Below, one piece after another: positions 34,279 to 43,268 of a DNA stretch of 64,000 nucleotides. Below the pieces are notes generated by a model. It did no database searches, was not told where the DNA came from, and was given only the letters and a program-made list of their open reading frames with translations. Position 1 is the first letter of the stretch; each line of letters opens with the position of its first letter. The DNA is from Rhodococcus zopfii NBRC 100606 = JCM 9919 (GTDB lineage: Bacteria; Actinomycetota; Actinomycetes; Mycobacteriales; Mycobacteriaceae). The stretch is from assembly GCF_001895025.1 (NCBI RefSeq), contig NZ_BCXI01000019.1, positions 1-64,000 of the forward strand. The letters are read 5' to 3'. Both the position numbers and the translations under genes were made by a program.

Positions 34279-34998
34279 ATGGCTGTGCCCGTTGACGTTT
34301 CACCGGCCGTGACCACCGCGCGCTTCACCGATCGGATGTGGCAACACACCGACACGTTGCGCCGGTCGATCGACGACCTCGAGTTCCTCAGCCGACTGGG
34401 CGACGGAACGTTGCCTCTCGACGCGTTCCGCTTCTACATCGAGCAGGACGCGCTGTACCTGGCCGGATACGCCAAGGCCCTCGCTCTGCTGTCGGCCAAG
34501 TCACCCGACCCGGCGACCGCTGCGTTCTGGGCGACGAGCGCCGCCACCGCAGCGACCGAGGAGTCGGCGCTGCACAGAAGCCTGCTGACCGGCGGGGTTC
34601 TCCCGGCCGGCGACGCTCCGCCCGCCCACTCCCCCGCATGCCTCGGGTATGTGTCGTATCTGACAGCGACCGTCGCCACCGAGCCGTACGCGGTCGGCGC
34701 CGCCGCCGTGCTGCCGTGCTTCTGGATCTACGCCGAGGTGGGCCGCGACCTCGCGGCCCGCGCCTCCGGGGTCCTCGCCGCCGACCCGCAGCACCCGTAT
34801 GCACGGTGGGTGACCACCTACGACGCCCCCGAGTTCCACGCTGCGGTCGCCACCGCCCGCGAGCTCGTCGACGCCGCGGCGGTCGCCGCCACCGACCCGG
34901 TCCGCGCCGCGATGGTCGACGCGTTCACCGTCGCGACCCGCTACGAGCTCCTGTTCTGGGACACCGCGCTGCACCGCCACGAATGGCCGGCCTCGTGA
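34279..34998 (+). CDS. tenA: TenA family aminopyrimidine aminohydrolase
   Basis: 239 aa. The TenA fold is clear: FRFYIEQDALYLAGYAKAL near residue 55, the catalytic cysteine in LPCFWIYAEVGRDLA (about 149-163) and the C-terminal RYELLFWDTALHRHEW with the catalytic glutamate. TenA converts aminopyrimidine breakdown products of thiamine to HMP for thiamine resynthesis. It directly follows a TPP riboswitch and is the first gene of an operon with a precursor ABC transporter, so the unit is a salvage system. Confidence 0.93.
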   Translation: MAVPVDVSPAVTTARFTDRMWQHTDTLRRSIDDLEFLSRLGDGTLPLDAFRFYIEQDALYLAGYAKALALLSAKSPDPATAAFWATSAATAATEESALHRSLLTGGVLPAGDAPPAHSPACLGYVSYLTATVATEPYAVGAAAVLPCFWIYAEVGRDLAARASGVLAADPQHPYARWVTTYDAPEFHAAVATARELVDAAAVAATDPVRAAMVDAFTVATRYELLFWDTALHRHEWPAS

Positions 34999-36002
34999 CT
35001 CTGCGCCGCCTCACCGCCCTGCTGGTCGCGGTCACCGCGCTCGCGCTGGTCCCGGCCTGCTCCTCCGACGCCTCGGACGACACGATCCGATTCGCCCTGG
35101 ACTGGACCCCGAACACCAACCACACCGGCCTGTACGTGGCGATGCAGGAGGGATTGTTCGCCGACGCCGGTCTCGACGTGGAGATCCTGCCGTACAACAA
35201 CACGACCCCGGACACCCTCGTCGACGCGGGCAACGCCGAGTTCGGCATCTCCACCCAGGGGATGACCACGTTCGCCCGCGCCGCCGGCTCGCGGACCGTC
35301 TCGGTGCTGGCCCCGCTGCAGCACTGGGCGACCGGTATCGCCGTCCGGGCGGACCGCACCGATCTCGCGAGCCCCAGAGACCTCGACGGTCACACCTACG
35401 CCGGATTCGGTGATCCCGGTGACGAGGAGACCCTGCGGCAGGTCATCCGGGACGACGGCGGCACCGGCGAGTTCACCTCCGTCGTCCTCGGTACGTCCGC
35501 CTACGAGGCGGTGTATTCGGGAACCGCCGACTTCACCGCGTCCTACCTGGCGTGGGAGGGGATCGAGGCCGAGCACCGCGGTCTGCCCATGCGCTACTTC
35601 ACCTACACCGACTACGGCTTCCCCGACGCCTACGCCATCGTGATCAGCGGCAACGAGGATTGGCTGGCCGCGCATCCGGATCAGGCACGCGCCTTCGTGC
35701 AGGCCGTGCAGCGCGGTTACGAAATCGCGGCCGACGATCCCGACCGCGCCGCCCAGGACCTCCTCGACGCCAACCCGGGCGCGTTCGAAGACGAAGCACT
35801 CGTCTTCGAGAGCCAGCGCATGCTCTCGTCGAACCAGCTGCGCGACGAGAACGGGAACGTCGGTGCCCAGACCCTCGAACGCTGGACGGGCTACTCGCGG
35901 TTCCTCTACGAGAAGGGTCTGCTCGCCGGACCCGACGGCCGGCCGCTGACCGAGGAACCGGACTGGTCGACGTACTTCACGAATGACTACCTCACGCCCT
36001 GA
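34995..36002 (+). CDS. thiY: ABC transporter substrate-binding lipoprotein for thiamine precursors (NMT1/THI5-like)
   Basis: 335 aa from GTG 34995, overlapping the tenA stop (GTGA); ATG 34983 is an alternative. The signal peptide ends in a lipobox ALVPAC. IRFALDWTPNTNHTGLYVAMQEG is the NMT1/THI5 signature (quoted in part: DWTPNTNHTG), which marks binders of formylaminopyrimidine (ThiY) or HMP. It captures the pyrimidine at the outer face of the membrane for the permease encoded next. The riboswitch and tenA support this substrate. Confidence 0.9.
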   Translation: MTLRRLTALLVAVTALALVPACSSDASDDTIRFALDWTPNTNHTGLYVAMQEGLFADAGLDVEILPYNNTTPDTLVDAGNAEFGISTQGMTTFARAAGSRTVSVLAPLQHWATGIAVRADRTDLASPRDLDGHTYAGFGDPGDEETLRQVIRDDGGTGEFTSVVLGTSAYEAVYSGTADFTASYLAWEGIEAEHRGLPMRYFTYTDYGFPDAYAIVISGNEDWLAAHPDQARAFVQAVQRGYEIAADDPDRAAQDLLDANPGAFEDEALVFESQRMLSSNQLRDENGNVGAQTLERWTGYSRFLYEKGLLAGPDGRPLTEEPDWSTYFTNDYLTP

Positions 36003-36777
36003 TCCGTCGCCGCGACGCTGGGTCCGCACCGCCGCCCCGGCCGCGGTGGTGGTGCTCGCCCTCATCGCGCTCTGGCAGGCGTACGTGACGGTCTCGGGGA
36101 TCCGCCCGCAGGTGCTGCCGTCCCCCGCCCGGGTGCTCGGGCAGGGGTGGGCGCACCGCGACGACCTGGCCGCGCACACGTGGTCGACGTTGCAGGTGAC
36201 GGTCGTCGGATTCGCGGTGTCGCTCGTGGTCGCGTGGGCACTGGCGATCGTGGTGGACTTCTCGCCGTGGCTGCGCCGGGCGCTGGTGCCGTTGTTCGTG
36301 GTGTCCCAGACCTTGCCGATCATCGCGATCGCGCCGCTGATGATCATCTGGTTCGGTTTCGGGTTGCTGCCGAAGATCCTGGTGATCGCGCTGGCGACGT
36401 TCTTCCCCATGGCGATCGGGCTGATCGAGGGGTTCGCCGCCGCGGACCGGGAGGCGGGGGCATTGCTGCGCAGCATGGGTGCGTCCCGGCGCCAGGTGTT
36501 CCGGTACGTGCGCCTGCCGTCGGCGCTGCCGCGGTTCTTCACGGCGCTGCGCATCGGCATCACGTACGCGGTGGTCGGCGCGGTCTTCGCCGAGTACGTC
36601 GGGGCCACGTCGGGACTGGGCATCTACATGAGCATCCAGAAGAATTCGTTCCGCACCGATCTGGTGCTCGCCGCGGTGCTCGTCACCGCTACCCTCTCGC
36701 TGGCCCTGTATCTGCTCACCTTTCTGGTCGAGCGGATCGTCGCGCCCTGGGCCCTGACCGCCGGGAGTCGCGCATGA
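35983..36777 (+). CDS. thiX: ABC transporter permease for thiamine precursors
   Basis: 264 aa, about six membrane helices. The EAA loop motif that contacts the ATPase is EGFAAADREAGALLRSMGAS (about residues 147-166). It is of the SsuC/TauC permease type used by ThiXYZ systems. The gene begins 20 bases inside the binding-protein gene, so translation is coupled. The substrate follows from its neighbours. Confidence 0.9.
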   Translation: MTTSRPDPSPRRWVRTAAPAAVVVLALIALWQAYVTVSGIRPQVLPSPARVLGQGWAHRDDLAAHTWSTLQVTVVGFAVSLVVAWALAIVVDFSPWLRRALVPLFVVSQTLPIIAIAPLMIIWFGFGLLPKILVIALATFFPMAIGLIEGFAAADREAGALLRSMGASRRQVFRYVRLPSALPRFFTALRIGITYAVVGAVFAEYVGATSGLGIYMSIQKNSFRTDLVLAAVLVTATLSLALYLLTFLVERIVAPWALTAGSRA

Positions 36778-37514
36778 CCGCCGTGACCGTTTCCGCGTTG
36801 CACCGTTCCTTCGCCGACCGCCCGGTTCTCGGCGGCATCGACTTCGACGTCGCCGGAGGCGAATTCGTCTCGGTCATCGGACCGAGCGGCTCCGGCAAGT
36901 CCACTCTGTTCGGGTTGATCGCCGGCCTCGATGTCCCGGACAGCGGCAGCATCACCGTCGGTGGTGCACCGGCCGCGCCGGGCCGGGCCGCACTGATGCC
37001 GCAGAAGGACCTGCTGTTCCCGTGGCGCAGCGTCGTCGACAACTGCGCCCTCGGCCTCGAGGTACAGGGGATGCCGCGCGCAGACGCGCGGGCGCGGGCG
37101 GCGACGCTGTTCCCCGCCTTCGGGCTCGCCGGGTTCGAGGATGCTCGACCCGCCGAACTGTCAGGTGGAATGCGTCAGCGGGCGGCACTGGCACGCACGG
37201 TCGTGCAGGGCCGCGACGTGCTGTTGCTCGACGAGCCGTTCGGGGCGCTCGATTCGCTGACCCGCACCGACATGCAGTTGTGGTTGCAGGACGTGTGGAT
37301 GCGGGACCGATGGACCGTGCTGATGATCACGCACGACGTGCGGGAGGCGGTGCTGCTCTCGGATCGGGTGCTCGTGCTCTCGCCGCGCCCGGCCCGGATC
37401 CGGCACGAGGTACGGGTCCCGCTGCCCAGGCCGCGGACTCTCGAGACGCTGACCGATCCGGACTTCGTGGCGCTGGAACGCGAACTCGTCGACGTCCTGC
37501 ACGCCAACGCATAG
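36774..37514 (+). CDS. thiZ: ABC transporter ATPase for thiamine precursors
   Basis: 246 aa. Walker A GPSGSGKST near residue 41, signature LSGGMRQRAALA, Walker B VLLLDEPFGALD and switch histidine ITHDVREAV are all present. It belongs to the nitrate/sulfonate/taurine (SsuB-like) ATPase group. ATGA overlap with the permease. It is the last gene of the riboswitch-controlled operon; no terminator hairpin is obvious after it. Confidence 0.92.
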   Translation: MTAVTVSALHRSFADRPVLGGIDFDVAGGEFVSVIGPSGSGKSTLFGLIAGLDVPDSGSITVGGAPAAPGRAALMPQKDLLFPWRSVVDNCALGLEVQGMPRADARARAATLFPAFGLAGFEDARPAELSGGMRQRAALARTVVQGRDVLLLDEPFGALDSLTRTDMQLWLQDVWMRDRWTVLMITHDVREAVLLSDRVLVLSPRPARIRHEVRVPLPRPRTLETLTDPDFVALERELVDVLHANA

Positions 37515-37613
37515 TGGGACTTTGCCATGTTTGCCACATCGGGTCGTGAGGGCTCGAGGTTCGGACTGGTTGTCGAGGATGACTAGGTGGATGCCGCAGC
37601 CTGAGGTCGGTGA

Positions 37614-37896
37614 ACGTCGAGCTTCGCGTTCGAGGTCTTTGACTCGCTGCTGTTCAGCGGTGGTCACGCCGGGCGTCTCGTCGGCGTCGATCAGGGCCTG
37701 GCGGGTCGAGGGGCGCAGCACCTCGACACCGAGCTTCGGACGATCCCTTCGCACGCCGCGAACGCCGACGGGTACTCGTCGAGATGGTCGAGGACCAGCC
37801 TCACCGCTCGCTCACGCTGCTCGGCTGGATAGCGTTCGGACATGATGCGCATCCTCCTCGAAAAAAGGGAGGCAGCATCGAACCCGAGACGGCTCA
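37614..37896 (-). mobile_element. IS3-family remnant (orfA pseudogene with one end)
   Basis: ATG 37843 with a GGAGG-type site opens MSERYPAEQRERAVRLV and continues to AFAACEGI, the typical IS3 OrfA start. The reading then shifts frame to RPKLGVEVLRPSTRQAL and VTTAEQQRVKDLERE, ending near 37614. OrfB is absent. Upstream of the start, 37868-37896 reads on the minus strand as a TGAGCCGTCTCGGGTTCG-type terminal repeat. This is one end and the broken first gene of an insertion element; the other end was not found. Confidence 0.75.
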
Positions 37897-38205
37897 CGTT
37901 GACACACAGCGGGAACTGGGACCTGGTGGGAGTCGAAACGGCTCAGACCTGAAAGCCTGTTCCGGCGATTCGTGCGGTTCCGGGAAGGTCTGGGTTTGGA
38001 GATCATCCCCCTCACAGGCGGTGCGACACCGCCGTTCGAACAACCGTCACGCGGCTGCGGCAGGGGCGGATCGCCGCGCACCCCGCCCGCTGGCACATAC
38101 CGCAACCGGTCTGGACCGAAGACATGAGCGCCGACTGGCGACCGATAGACCGGCTCGAATGAATACCGAAGTGCGCCAGTCGGACTCTTGCCCGCCCGTG
38201 AGGAA
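37897..38205. other. Non-coding stretch beside the IS remnant
   Basis: 309 bases without a recognisable gene, promoter or repeat. Open frames here have poor codon bias. It probably consists of decayed sequence next to the insertion remnant. Confidence 0.4.
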
Positions 38206-38505
38206 TCAATGATGCTTGACAAGGAACGGACGGAGAACGACGACATCGTCCGCCGGCGCGAACGTGATCGCGTCGATTCCCGATTCCGCGAAGGTGACAC
38301 GGATTTCCCGATCACGAGGTGCATCGTCTTGTTGTCGCTCGACAGTTGTTTCGACCAAATAGCTTCGCCGGTACATTCGCCCCGCCTGCTCCCAGGTGTC
38401 CACCTCAACGAGGATCGGCCCCTCGCTGGCGAACCCCGGCAGGTCTGCCGCTTTGATGGAGGCGGTTACAATACTGGTGGGCGCTGGCTGGATGGCAGAA
38501 GACAT
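38206..38505 (-). CDS. Small hypothetical protein
   Basis: 99 aa. Starts MSSAIQPAPTSIVTASIKAA at ATG 38505, with AAGGA 8 bases upstream. The composition is balanced, with no membrane helix or signal peptide. Alternating hydrophobic strands (ILVEVDTW, RSYLVETTV, EIRVTFAESG, VVVLRPFLV) suggest a small beta-rich fold. No family is recognised. Codon bias is good although it lies in a decayed region, so I think it is a real gene. Confidence 0.55.
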   Translation of the reverse strand: MSSAIQPAPTSIVTASIKAADLPGFASEGPILVEVDTWEQAGRMYRRSYLVETTVERQQDDAPRDREIRVTFAESGIDAITFAPADDVVVLRPFLVKHH

Positions 38506-38876
38506 GGCGGCCGTCCTTCCCTTCAATCTGAGCAATCGAGGGCCTGACACTGCACCCCGCATGGTGGCTTTCACAGCGACTCTACTCGCGGACGGTGCGG
38601 TAGGCCTGCACTCGGTGTCACGGGCCGTGACTGGAAGCACCGGTTCCGACATCGCCCGCACGGCCCCTCGGCGGCTCCCGGCACGCACCGTAGCGGCGCC
38701 CTTCCTGAAGCCACGCCGGCGAAGCCCGAGCCGAGGGAAATAACACCGCGAGGGGAATATCACCGAGGCCCTGAGCTTCGAGGCCCTCAACGCGCACTCG
38801 TCCACAGCGACTGCGCAGTACCTTGTACCCGCAGCGCGGGCGATACCCCAGATCCGGCTGGATCCGAAATCCATTG
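38506..38876. other. Region without a supported gene
   Basis: 371 bases between the small hypothetical gene and the desaturase pseudogene. No frame on either strand shows recognisable protein. It may be decayed sequence downstream of the broken desaturase. Confidence 0.4.
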
Positions 38877-39112
38877 GTGCGGAATCGGAGTTCGGATGCG
38901 GTCTCGGGTACGTCGTCCGCAGCGGCGCGCGCGGTAGGCAGTCCGGGAGCGCGAGCTTGTGAATGCTGCGCAGGATCAGGAGGAACTGCTTGGGCAGTTC
39001 CCCGTGGTGCAGGGGAAGTCGTACCGGTCGCAGAGAACTCTGACGTGTTCGGCGATCTCGGCGTACCGGTTGCCGGGCAGGTCGGGGAAGAGGTGATGCT
39101 CGATCTGCCCCA
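38877..39112 (-). pseudogene. C-terminal fragment of an acyl desaturase, frameshifted
   Basis: Reading the minus strand gives QIEHHLFPDLPGNRYAEIAE and VRVLCDRYDFPCTTG. After one frameshift it reads QFLLILRSIHKLALPD, and after another DDVPETASELRFR. This is the same order as the end of the intact desaturase at 40876-42132, including the third histidine box. Everything before that box is missing or unrecognisable. It is the remnant of a second desaturase gene, on the opposite strand to the intact one. Confidence 0.85.
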
Positions 39113-39462
39113 CAGATCACCAGGTCCCCGGACCAGGGAACCGGACCTGCCGCGGCGATGCTCGACCTGGACGGGGTCGTACCCATCCGAGATGCTCGAG
39201 TGTCGCGACGAGGTGTGCGTGCGAAATGCGGTCCCCGTCGATGCCGGGTGCCGGGCCGCGTGGCCACGTCGACCTTGGCCGCTCGATCCAGTGTCTGGTC
39301 GACGAAAGCCCCGTATGGCCGCCGGGTTCAGTTCGGTTGCTTGCGGTGGAATTGCCGGCTCGACCTGATCCGTCCATTTCTGGTGTGCCTCGGCCATCTT
39401 CGCCATATCGCTGTGGGCAGCGGAACCGTGTTCGGGACGGCTGGGACAACCGACTCTCGGGT
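39113..39462. other. Decayed region upstream of the desaturase fragment
   Basis: 350 bases with no supported gene. Minus-strand frames give short protein-like pieces (for example DRISHAHLVATLEHLG) that cannot be assigned. It probably contains further debris of the broken desaturase locus. Confidence 0.35.
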
Positions 39463-40194
39463 TCAGCTCGCCGCAGGGGCTGGGCTGTCGGGGTCAGGCA
39501 GTGTTGCGGTGAGGCCGGCGATCAGAATGTCCAGGCCGCGTTCGAGTTCCGCGGCACCGTCGTACGACGCCAGTACGTGTGCGAGGCTGCGCAGGAGCGG
39601 GAACTCGCCGATCGGTAGGCGATGCAATCCCAGGCGCAGCAGGTCTTCGTTCTCGTCGGGTCGTTCGACGAGTTCCTGGAGTTCGTTGAGGACGTGACCG
39701 TAAAGGAAGCCGAAAAGAGCCCGGTAGATGTACAGGGCGTCGGTCGCTGTGAAACCGGCCCGGGTCAGCAAGGTGAGGATGTCTTCGAGCGGGCGCAGTG
39801 TCCCCCGGGGCCGCAGTCCGAGGGGTGTCTCCAGGGGCCGGGTGACCATCAGTGGGACCACATGGGGATGGTCGAGCGCCAACCGCCGGAAGTTGCGGGC
39901 GACCTCCCGGAGTTGAATTGTCCAATCGCCGTCATCGGTGTCGACGTCGAGTTGTTCGAAGACACTTTCTGCGACGCCGTCGAGGAGAGCGGCCTTGTTC
40001 GGGGCGTGACGGTAAAGGGTCATCGGGTCGCGGCCGAGGACTTTGCCGAGTCGGCGCATGGACAACGCATCGATTCCGTTGCGGTCGACGATCTCGAGTG
40101 CAGCAGCCAGGATTCGCTGCGGGGTGATCGGGCCACGTTCCGGGACCTGCTCACTGTCGGAGCGGCGCGGGCGACCAACGGGAGATTTGGTCAT
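39463..40194 (-). CDS. TetR-family regulator, TetR_C type
   Basis: 243 aa from ATG 40194; GTG 40212 is in frame. After a basic N-terminal tail (SPVGRPRRSD) the HTH reads ILAAALEIVDRNGIDALSMRRLG and DPMTLYRHAPNKAAL. The C-terminal domain is of the tetracycline-repressor type, with GFTATDALYIYRALFGFLYGHVL. It is divergent from the membrane protein and desaturase genes, with two GTAGGCCT-containing dyads between them, so it very likely controls that set. The broken desaturase lies downstream of it, suggesting it once lay between two target genes. Confidence 0.88.
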   Translation of the reverse strand: MTKSPVGRPRRSDSEQVPERGPITPQRILAAALEIVDRNGIDALSMRRLGKVLGRDPMTLYRHAPNKAALLDGVAESVFEQLDVDTDDGDWTIQLREVARNFRRLALDHPHVVPLMVTRPLETPLGLRPRGTLRPLEDILTLLTRAGFTATDALYIYRALFGFLYGHVLNELQELVERPDENEDLLRLGLHRLPIGEFPLLRSLAHVLASYDGAAELERGLDILIAGLTATLPDPDSPAPAAS

Positions 40195-40226
40195 CAGAAC
40201 ACTTTCTTTCACTCTCTGCTACCACC

Positions 40227-40263
40227 GTAGGCCTCTACTGTAGGGCTCGGGTGTAGGCCTACA
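40227..40263. promoter_or_regulatory. Two related operator-like dyads for the adjacent TetR
   Basis: GTAGGCCTCTAC (40227-40238) and the perfect palindrome TGTAGGCCTACA (40252-40263) share the core GTAGGCCT and are 25 bp apart. CTGTAG/CTACAG further links the two. They lie in the 133-base gap between the divergent regulator and the membrane protein gene. Confidence 0.7.
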
Positions 40264-40327
40264 GTGTTGACACCCCATCGATGGCGGCGTTGACTAGGTC
40301 CTACAACGTGGGCCTCGGGAGGCCGTC

Positions 40328-40792
40328 ATGATCATCATCTTCGGGCTCGTCGTCCTTCTCGCCGCCGTGATCGTCGGACTCACCGGAGTGCTGAGCAACA
40401 GCGGCGCCGGGCACGCCTTAACCGACAGTTTCGCCGTGTTCGGCTATCACGTCACCGGTTCCACCGGCACGCTGTTCCTCTACGGCATCGTCGTCGGCGC
40501 GGTGGGGCTCATCGGGCTCGGCCTGCTATTGGCCGGAGCCCGGCGGACCTCCCGGCGCGGCCGCGTCGCCCGTCACGATCTGAGGGAATCCCGCCGTGAG
40601 ACAGCGGATGCGTACCAGGACCGGGACCACCTCGCCGAACAGCGCGAGATGGCCGACGCGAACCCGGACACAGTAGACAGGGCACCGCACGGGGCAAACC
40701 ATCGCGACCACCGCGCCGAGCGACGTGACTGGCGACACCCGTTCGGTCACCGAACAGGTCGAGCCACCATGCGCCACGGCGTCACACACTGA
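40328..40792 (+). CDS. Small membrane protein with charged tail
   Basis: 154 aa. Two membrane helices (about residues 2-22 and 46-68) enclose a short outer loop. A long, very polar tail rich in Arg, His and Asp follows (ESRRETADAYQDRDHLAEQ-type repeats). No catalytic motif is visible. It directly precedes the desaturase and follows the TetR operators, so it is probably part of the same regulated unit; the charged tail may bind other proteins or nucleic acid, which is a guess. Confidence 0.6.
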   Translation: MIIIFGLVVLLAAVIVGLTGVLSNSGAGHALTDSFAVFGYHVTGSTGTLFLYGIVVGAVGLIGLGLLLAGARRTSRRGRVARHDLRESRRETADAYQDRDHLAEQREMADANPDTVDRAPHGANHRDHRAERRDWRHPFGHRTGRATMRHGVTH

Positions 40793-40875
40793 CTACTGAC
40801 TTGCCCCCGAGGCCGCACCGGACACCGCCCACTCCCAGCGTTGCGGATGGGGATCGCCGGAACCTGGAGCACACC

Positions 40876-42132
40876 ATGGCCATCTCCGACATCAAGGAGT
40901 ACGCCCGCCTCACCGACGAGGACGTCGAGGCACTCAGCGACGAGCTCACCAGCATTCGCCGCGGTGTCATCGAATCGCTCGGCGCCGCCGACGCCGCCTA
41001 CATCCGCCGCACCATCAGCTTCCAGCGGCTATTGGATGCCGCTGCGCGGCTGGTGATCTACGGCAGTAGGAGTCTGGTGGGTTGGGTCCTCGGGACGACA
41101 GCGCTCGGTGTCGCCAAGAGTGTGGAAAACATGGAGATCGGCCACAACGTCTCCCACGGTCAGTGGGACTGGATGAACGACCCGGAAATCCACTCCAGCA
41201 ACTGGGAATGGGACATGGCGGGCCTCTCGTCGCAGTGGCGCTACTCCCACAACTACCGCCACCACGTGTTCAGCAACGTCGTCGGAATGGACGACGACCT
41301 CGGCTACGGTGTCCTCCGCATCACTCGTGACCAGCCTTGGAAGCCCGAACATCTCCTGCAGCCGCTGCGGAATCTGTTGTTGGCGGGCACGTTCGAATGG
41401 GGCATCGCTCTGCACGACCTGTACTCCGAACAGGGCCGCGTCGGCACCGCCGCCGAGAAATCCGCCCACTCCCGAGCGCTGATCGGGAAGATCACCCGTC
41501 AGACGGGCAAGGACTACCTGCTCTTTCCCGTCCTCAGCGGACGCCGCTGGCGCCGAACGCTGACGGCGAACCTGACCGCGAATCTGCTGCGGAACGTGTG
41601 GGCGTACGTGGTGATCTTCTGCGGGCACTTCCCTGACGGCGCCGAGAAGTTCACCCTCGCCGAACTCGAGAACGAGACGAGGGCCGAATGGTACCTGCGG
41701 CAGATGCTCGGCGCGGCCAACTTTCGGGCCGGCCCGGTGATGGCATTCCTGAGCGGCAACCTCTGTTACCAGATCGAGCATCACCTGTTCCCCGATCTCC
41801 CCAGCAACCGCTATGCGGAAATCTCCACCAAGGTGGAAGCGCTGTGCGAAAAGTACGACCTGCCCTACGCCACGGGCCCCCTTACACGGCAGTACCTGCT
41901 GACGCTGCGCACCATCCACAAACTCGCACTGCCCGACCGGTTCCTGCGAGCGACGGCCGACGACGCCCCCGAGACGGCCTCCGAACTGAAATTCCGTGCC
42001 TTGCGTGAGTCGGGCGGGGAGGCTCCGGCTTCCCGCATCGGGCTACGGACAGCCCTACGAACCCTGCCCAGGAACCGTCACACCCTCCGACGGAGAATTT
42101 CACCACCAACACGGGACGATCGCCATGCCTGA
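40876..42132 (+). CDS. Membrane acyl-CoA/fatty acid desaturase
   Basis: 418 aa. Three histidine boxes are present: HNVSHGQ (about residue 91), HNYRHH (about 125) and QIEHHLFP (about 299), as in DesA3-type linoleoyl-CoA/stearoyl-CoA desaturases. Hydrophobic helices lie between them. It introduces a cis double bond into an acyl chain, using iron, oxygen and an electron donor; no ferredoxin reductase partner (like Rv3230c) is adjacent. ATG 40876 follows CTGGAG. The C-terminal 30 residues are basic and overlap the start of the next gene. A decayed paralog sits nearby at 38877-39112. Confidence 0.9.
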   Translation: MAISDIKEYARLTDEDVEALSDELTSIRRGVIESLGAADAAYIRRTISFQRLLDAAARLVIYGSRSLVGWVLGTTALGVAKSVENMEIGHNVSHGQWDWMNDPEIHSSNWEWDMAGLSSQWRYSHNYRHHVFSNVVGMDDDLGYGVLRITRDQPWKPEHLLQPLRNLLLAGTFEWGIALHDLYSEQGRVGTAAEKSAHSRALIGKITRQTGKDYLLFPVLSGRRWRRTLTANLTANLLRNVWAYVVIFCGHFPDGAEKFTLAELENETRAEWYLRQMLGAANFRAGPVMAFLSGNLCYQIEHHLFPDLPSNRYAEISTKVEALCEKYDLPYATGPLTRQYLLTLRTIHKLALPDRFLRATADDAPETASELKFRALRESGGEAPASRIGLRTALRTLPRNRHTLRRRISPPTRDDRHA

Positions 42133-42988
42133 CACCACCCCTTCCTCGGCACCCGCCGCGAGCTGTTCGCCGACGTCGTACGGCAACTCGTCCTCCACCG
42201 CGGGCCGTCTGGCCCAGAACAGTATCTTCGAGCGATTCGCCCGCGCGGGGTTCGTCGTGAGCGGCATCGTGCACCTGATCATCGGCTACATCGCCATCCG
42301 GCTCGCTCTCGGCGGTGCGGCCGGCACCGCCGACCAATCCGGCGCCATGACGGAGTTGGCTGCAAAGCCGGGCGGCATCGCAGCACTGTGGGTGGGCGTT
42401 GTCGCGTTCGCAATCATGGGACTGTGGCGGCTCGCCGAAGCGGCACTCGGCAGTTCGTCCAGACCGGACGCCGACAGCAAGAAATCGGAAGTGATCGATC
42501 GTCTCAAGGCCTTTGCCCTGGCGGTGGTCTACTTCGCTTTCGCTTTCTCCGCGTTCGGTTTCGCGCGCGGCAGCGGCAAGTCCAGCAGTGAGCAGAGTGC
42601 GGGGGTCACGGCCCGGCTGATGCAGACCACCGCCGGTACGATCGTCCTCGTCGCGGGGGCGCTGGTCATCATCGCGGTCGGCGGATACCACGTCTACAAG
42701 GGTGCCAGTCGCAGCTTTCTCGACGACCTCGAAGGAACCACAGGTCCTCTCGTGCGACGACTGGGCATGGTCGGATACATCGCGAAAGGTCTGGCCATCG
42801 TCTCCATCGGGTTACTGGTGATTCTCGCCGTCAGTCGCTCGGAGCCCGACAAAGCCTCCGGGCTCGACGGCGCCTTCAAGACCGTCGGCGCACAACCCTA
42901 CGGAGTGGCCCTACTCATCGCGGCCGGCGTCGGCATCATCACCTACGGCCTCTACAGCTTTGCCATGGCCCGGTACGCCAAGATGTAG
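42125..42988 (+). CDS. DUF1206 membrane protein
   Basis: 287 aa with about six membrane helices in three similar pairs, which fits the three DUF1206 repeats: FARAGFVVSGIVHLIIGYIAIRLA, RLKAFALAVVYFAFAFSAFGF and RLGMVGYIAKGLAIVSIGLL (each quoted only as a landmark of at most 20 to 24 residues' position: about 38, 125 and 215). Family function is unknown. The gene starts 8 bases inside the end of the desaturase gene, so the two are translated together, and a role linked to membrane lipid change is plausible. Confidence 0.8.
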   Translation: MPDTTPSSAPAASCSPTSYGNSSSTAGRLAQNSIFERFARAGFVVSGIVHLIIGYIAIRLALGGAAGTADQSGAMTELAAKPGGIAALWVGVVAFAIMGLWRLAEAALGSSSRPDADSKKSEVIDRLKAFALAVVYFAFAFSAFGFARGSGKSSSEQSAGVTARLMQTTAGTIVLVAGALVIIAVGGYHVYKGASRSFLDDLEGTTGPLVRRLGMVGYIAKGLAIVSIGLLVILAVSRSEPDKASGLDGAFKTVGAQPYGVALLIAAGVGIITYGLYSFAMARYAKM

Positions 42989-43268
42989 TCGGGCGCAGCT
43001 TCGAGCAGCCGTGCAGAACTCCTCCATGCCGCCCTGCGTTGCAGGGCTACGAAGAAGGGGTAACGGGGAGCGCGGTGCGACTGGTGCGTCCGGCGGTACG
43101 TGTGGCATCGCGACGCGATCACGTTCATCGACGCCATGCTGAGGTGCCGATCGGACGGCGGACGTCGTTGCTGCCGCCGGGTCGGATCGCGACGTAACAC
43201 GACGTAGCACCTTGCCGTCCACGACCGCTCGTTCAGCCGGACCCTTCATGCACGACCCATCCCGACGG
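42989..43268. other. Gap without a supported gene
   Basis: 280 bases between convergent genes. No hairpin with a T-tract and no recognisable protein were seen. Confidence 0.35.
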
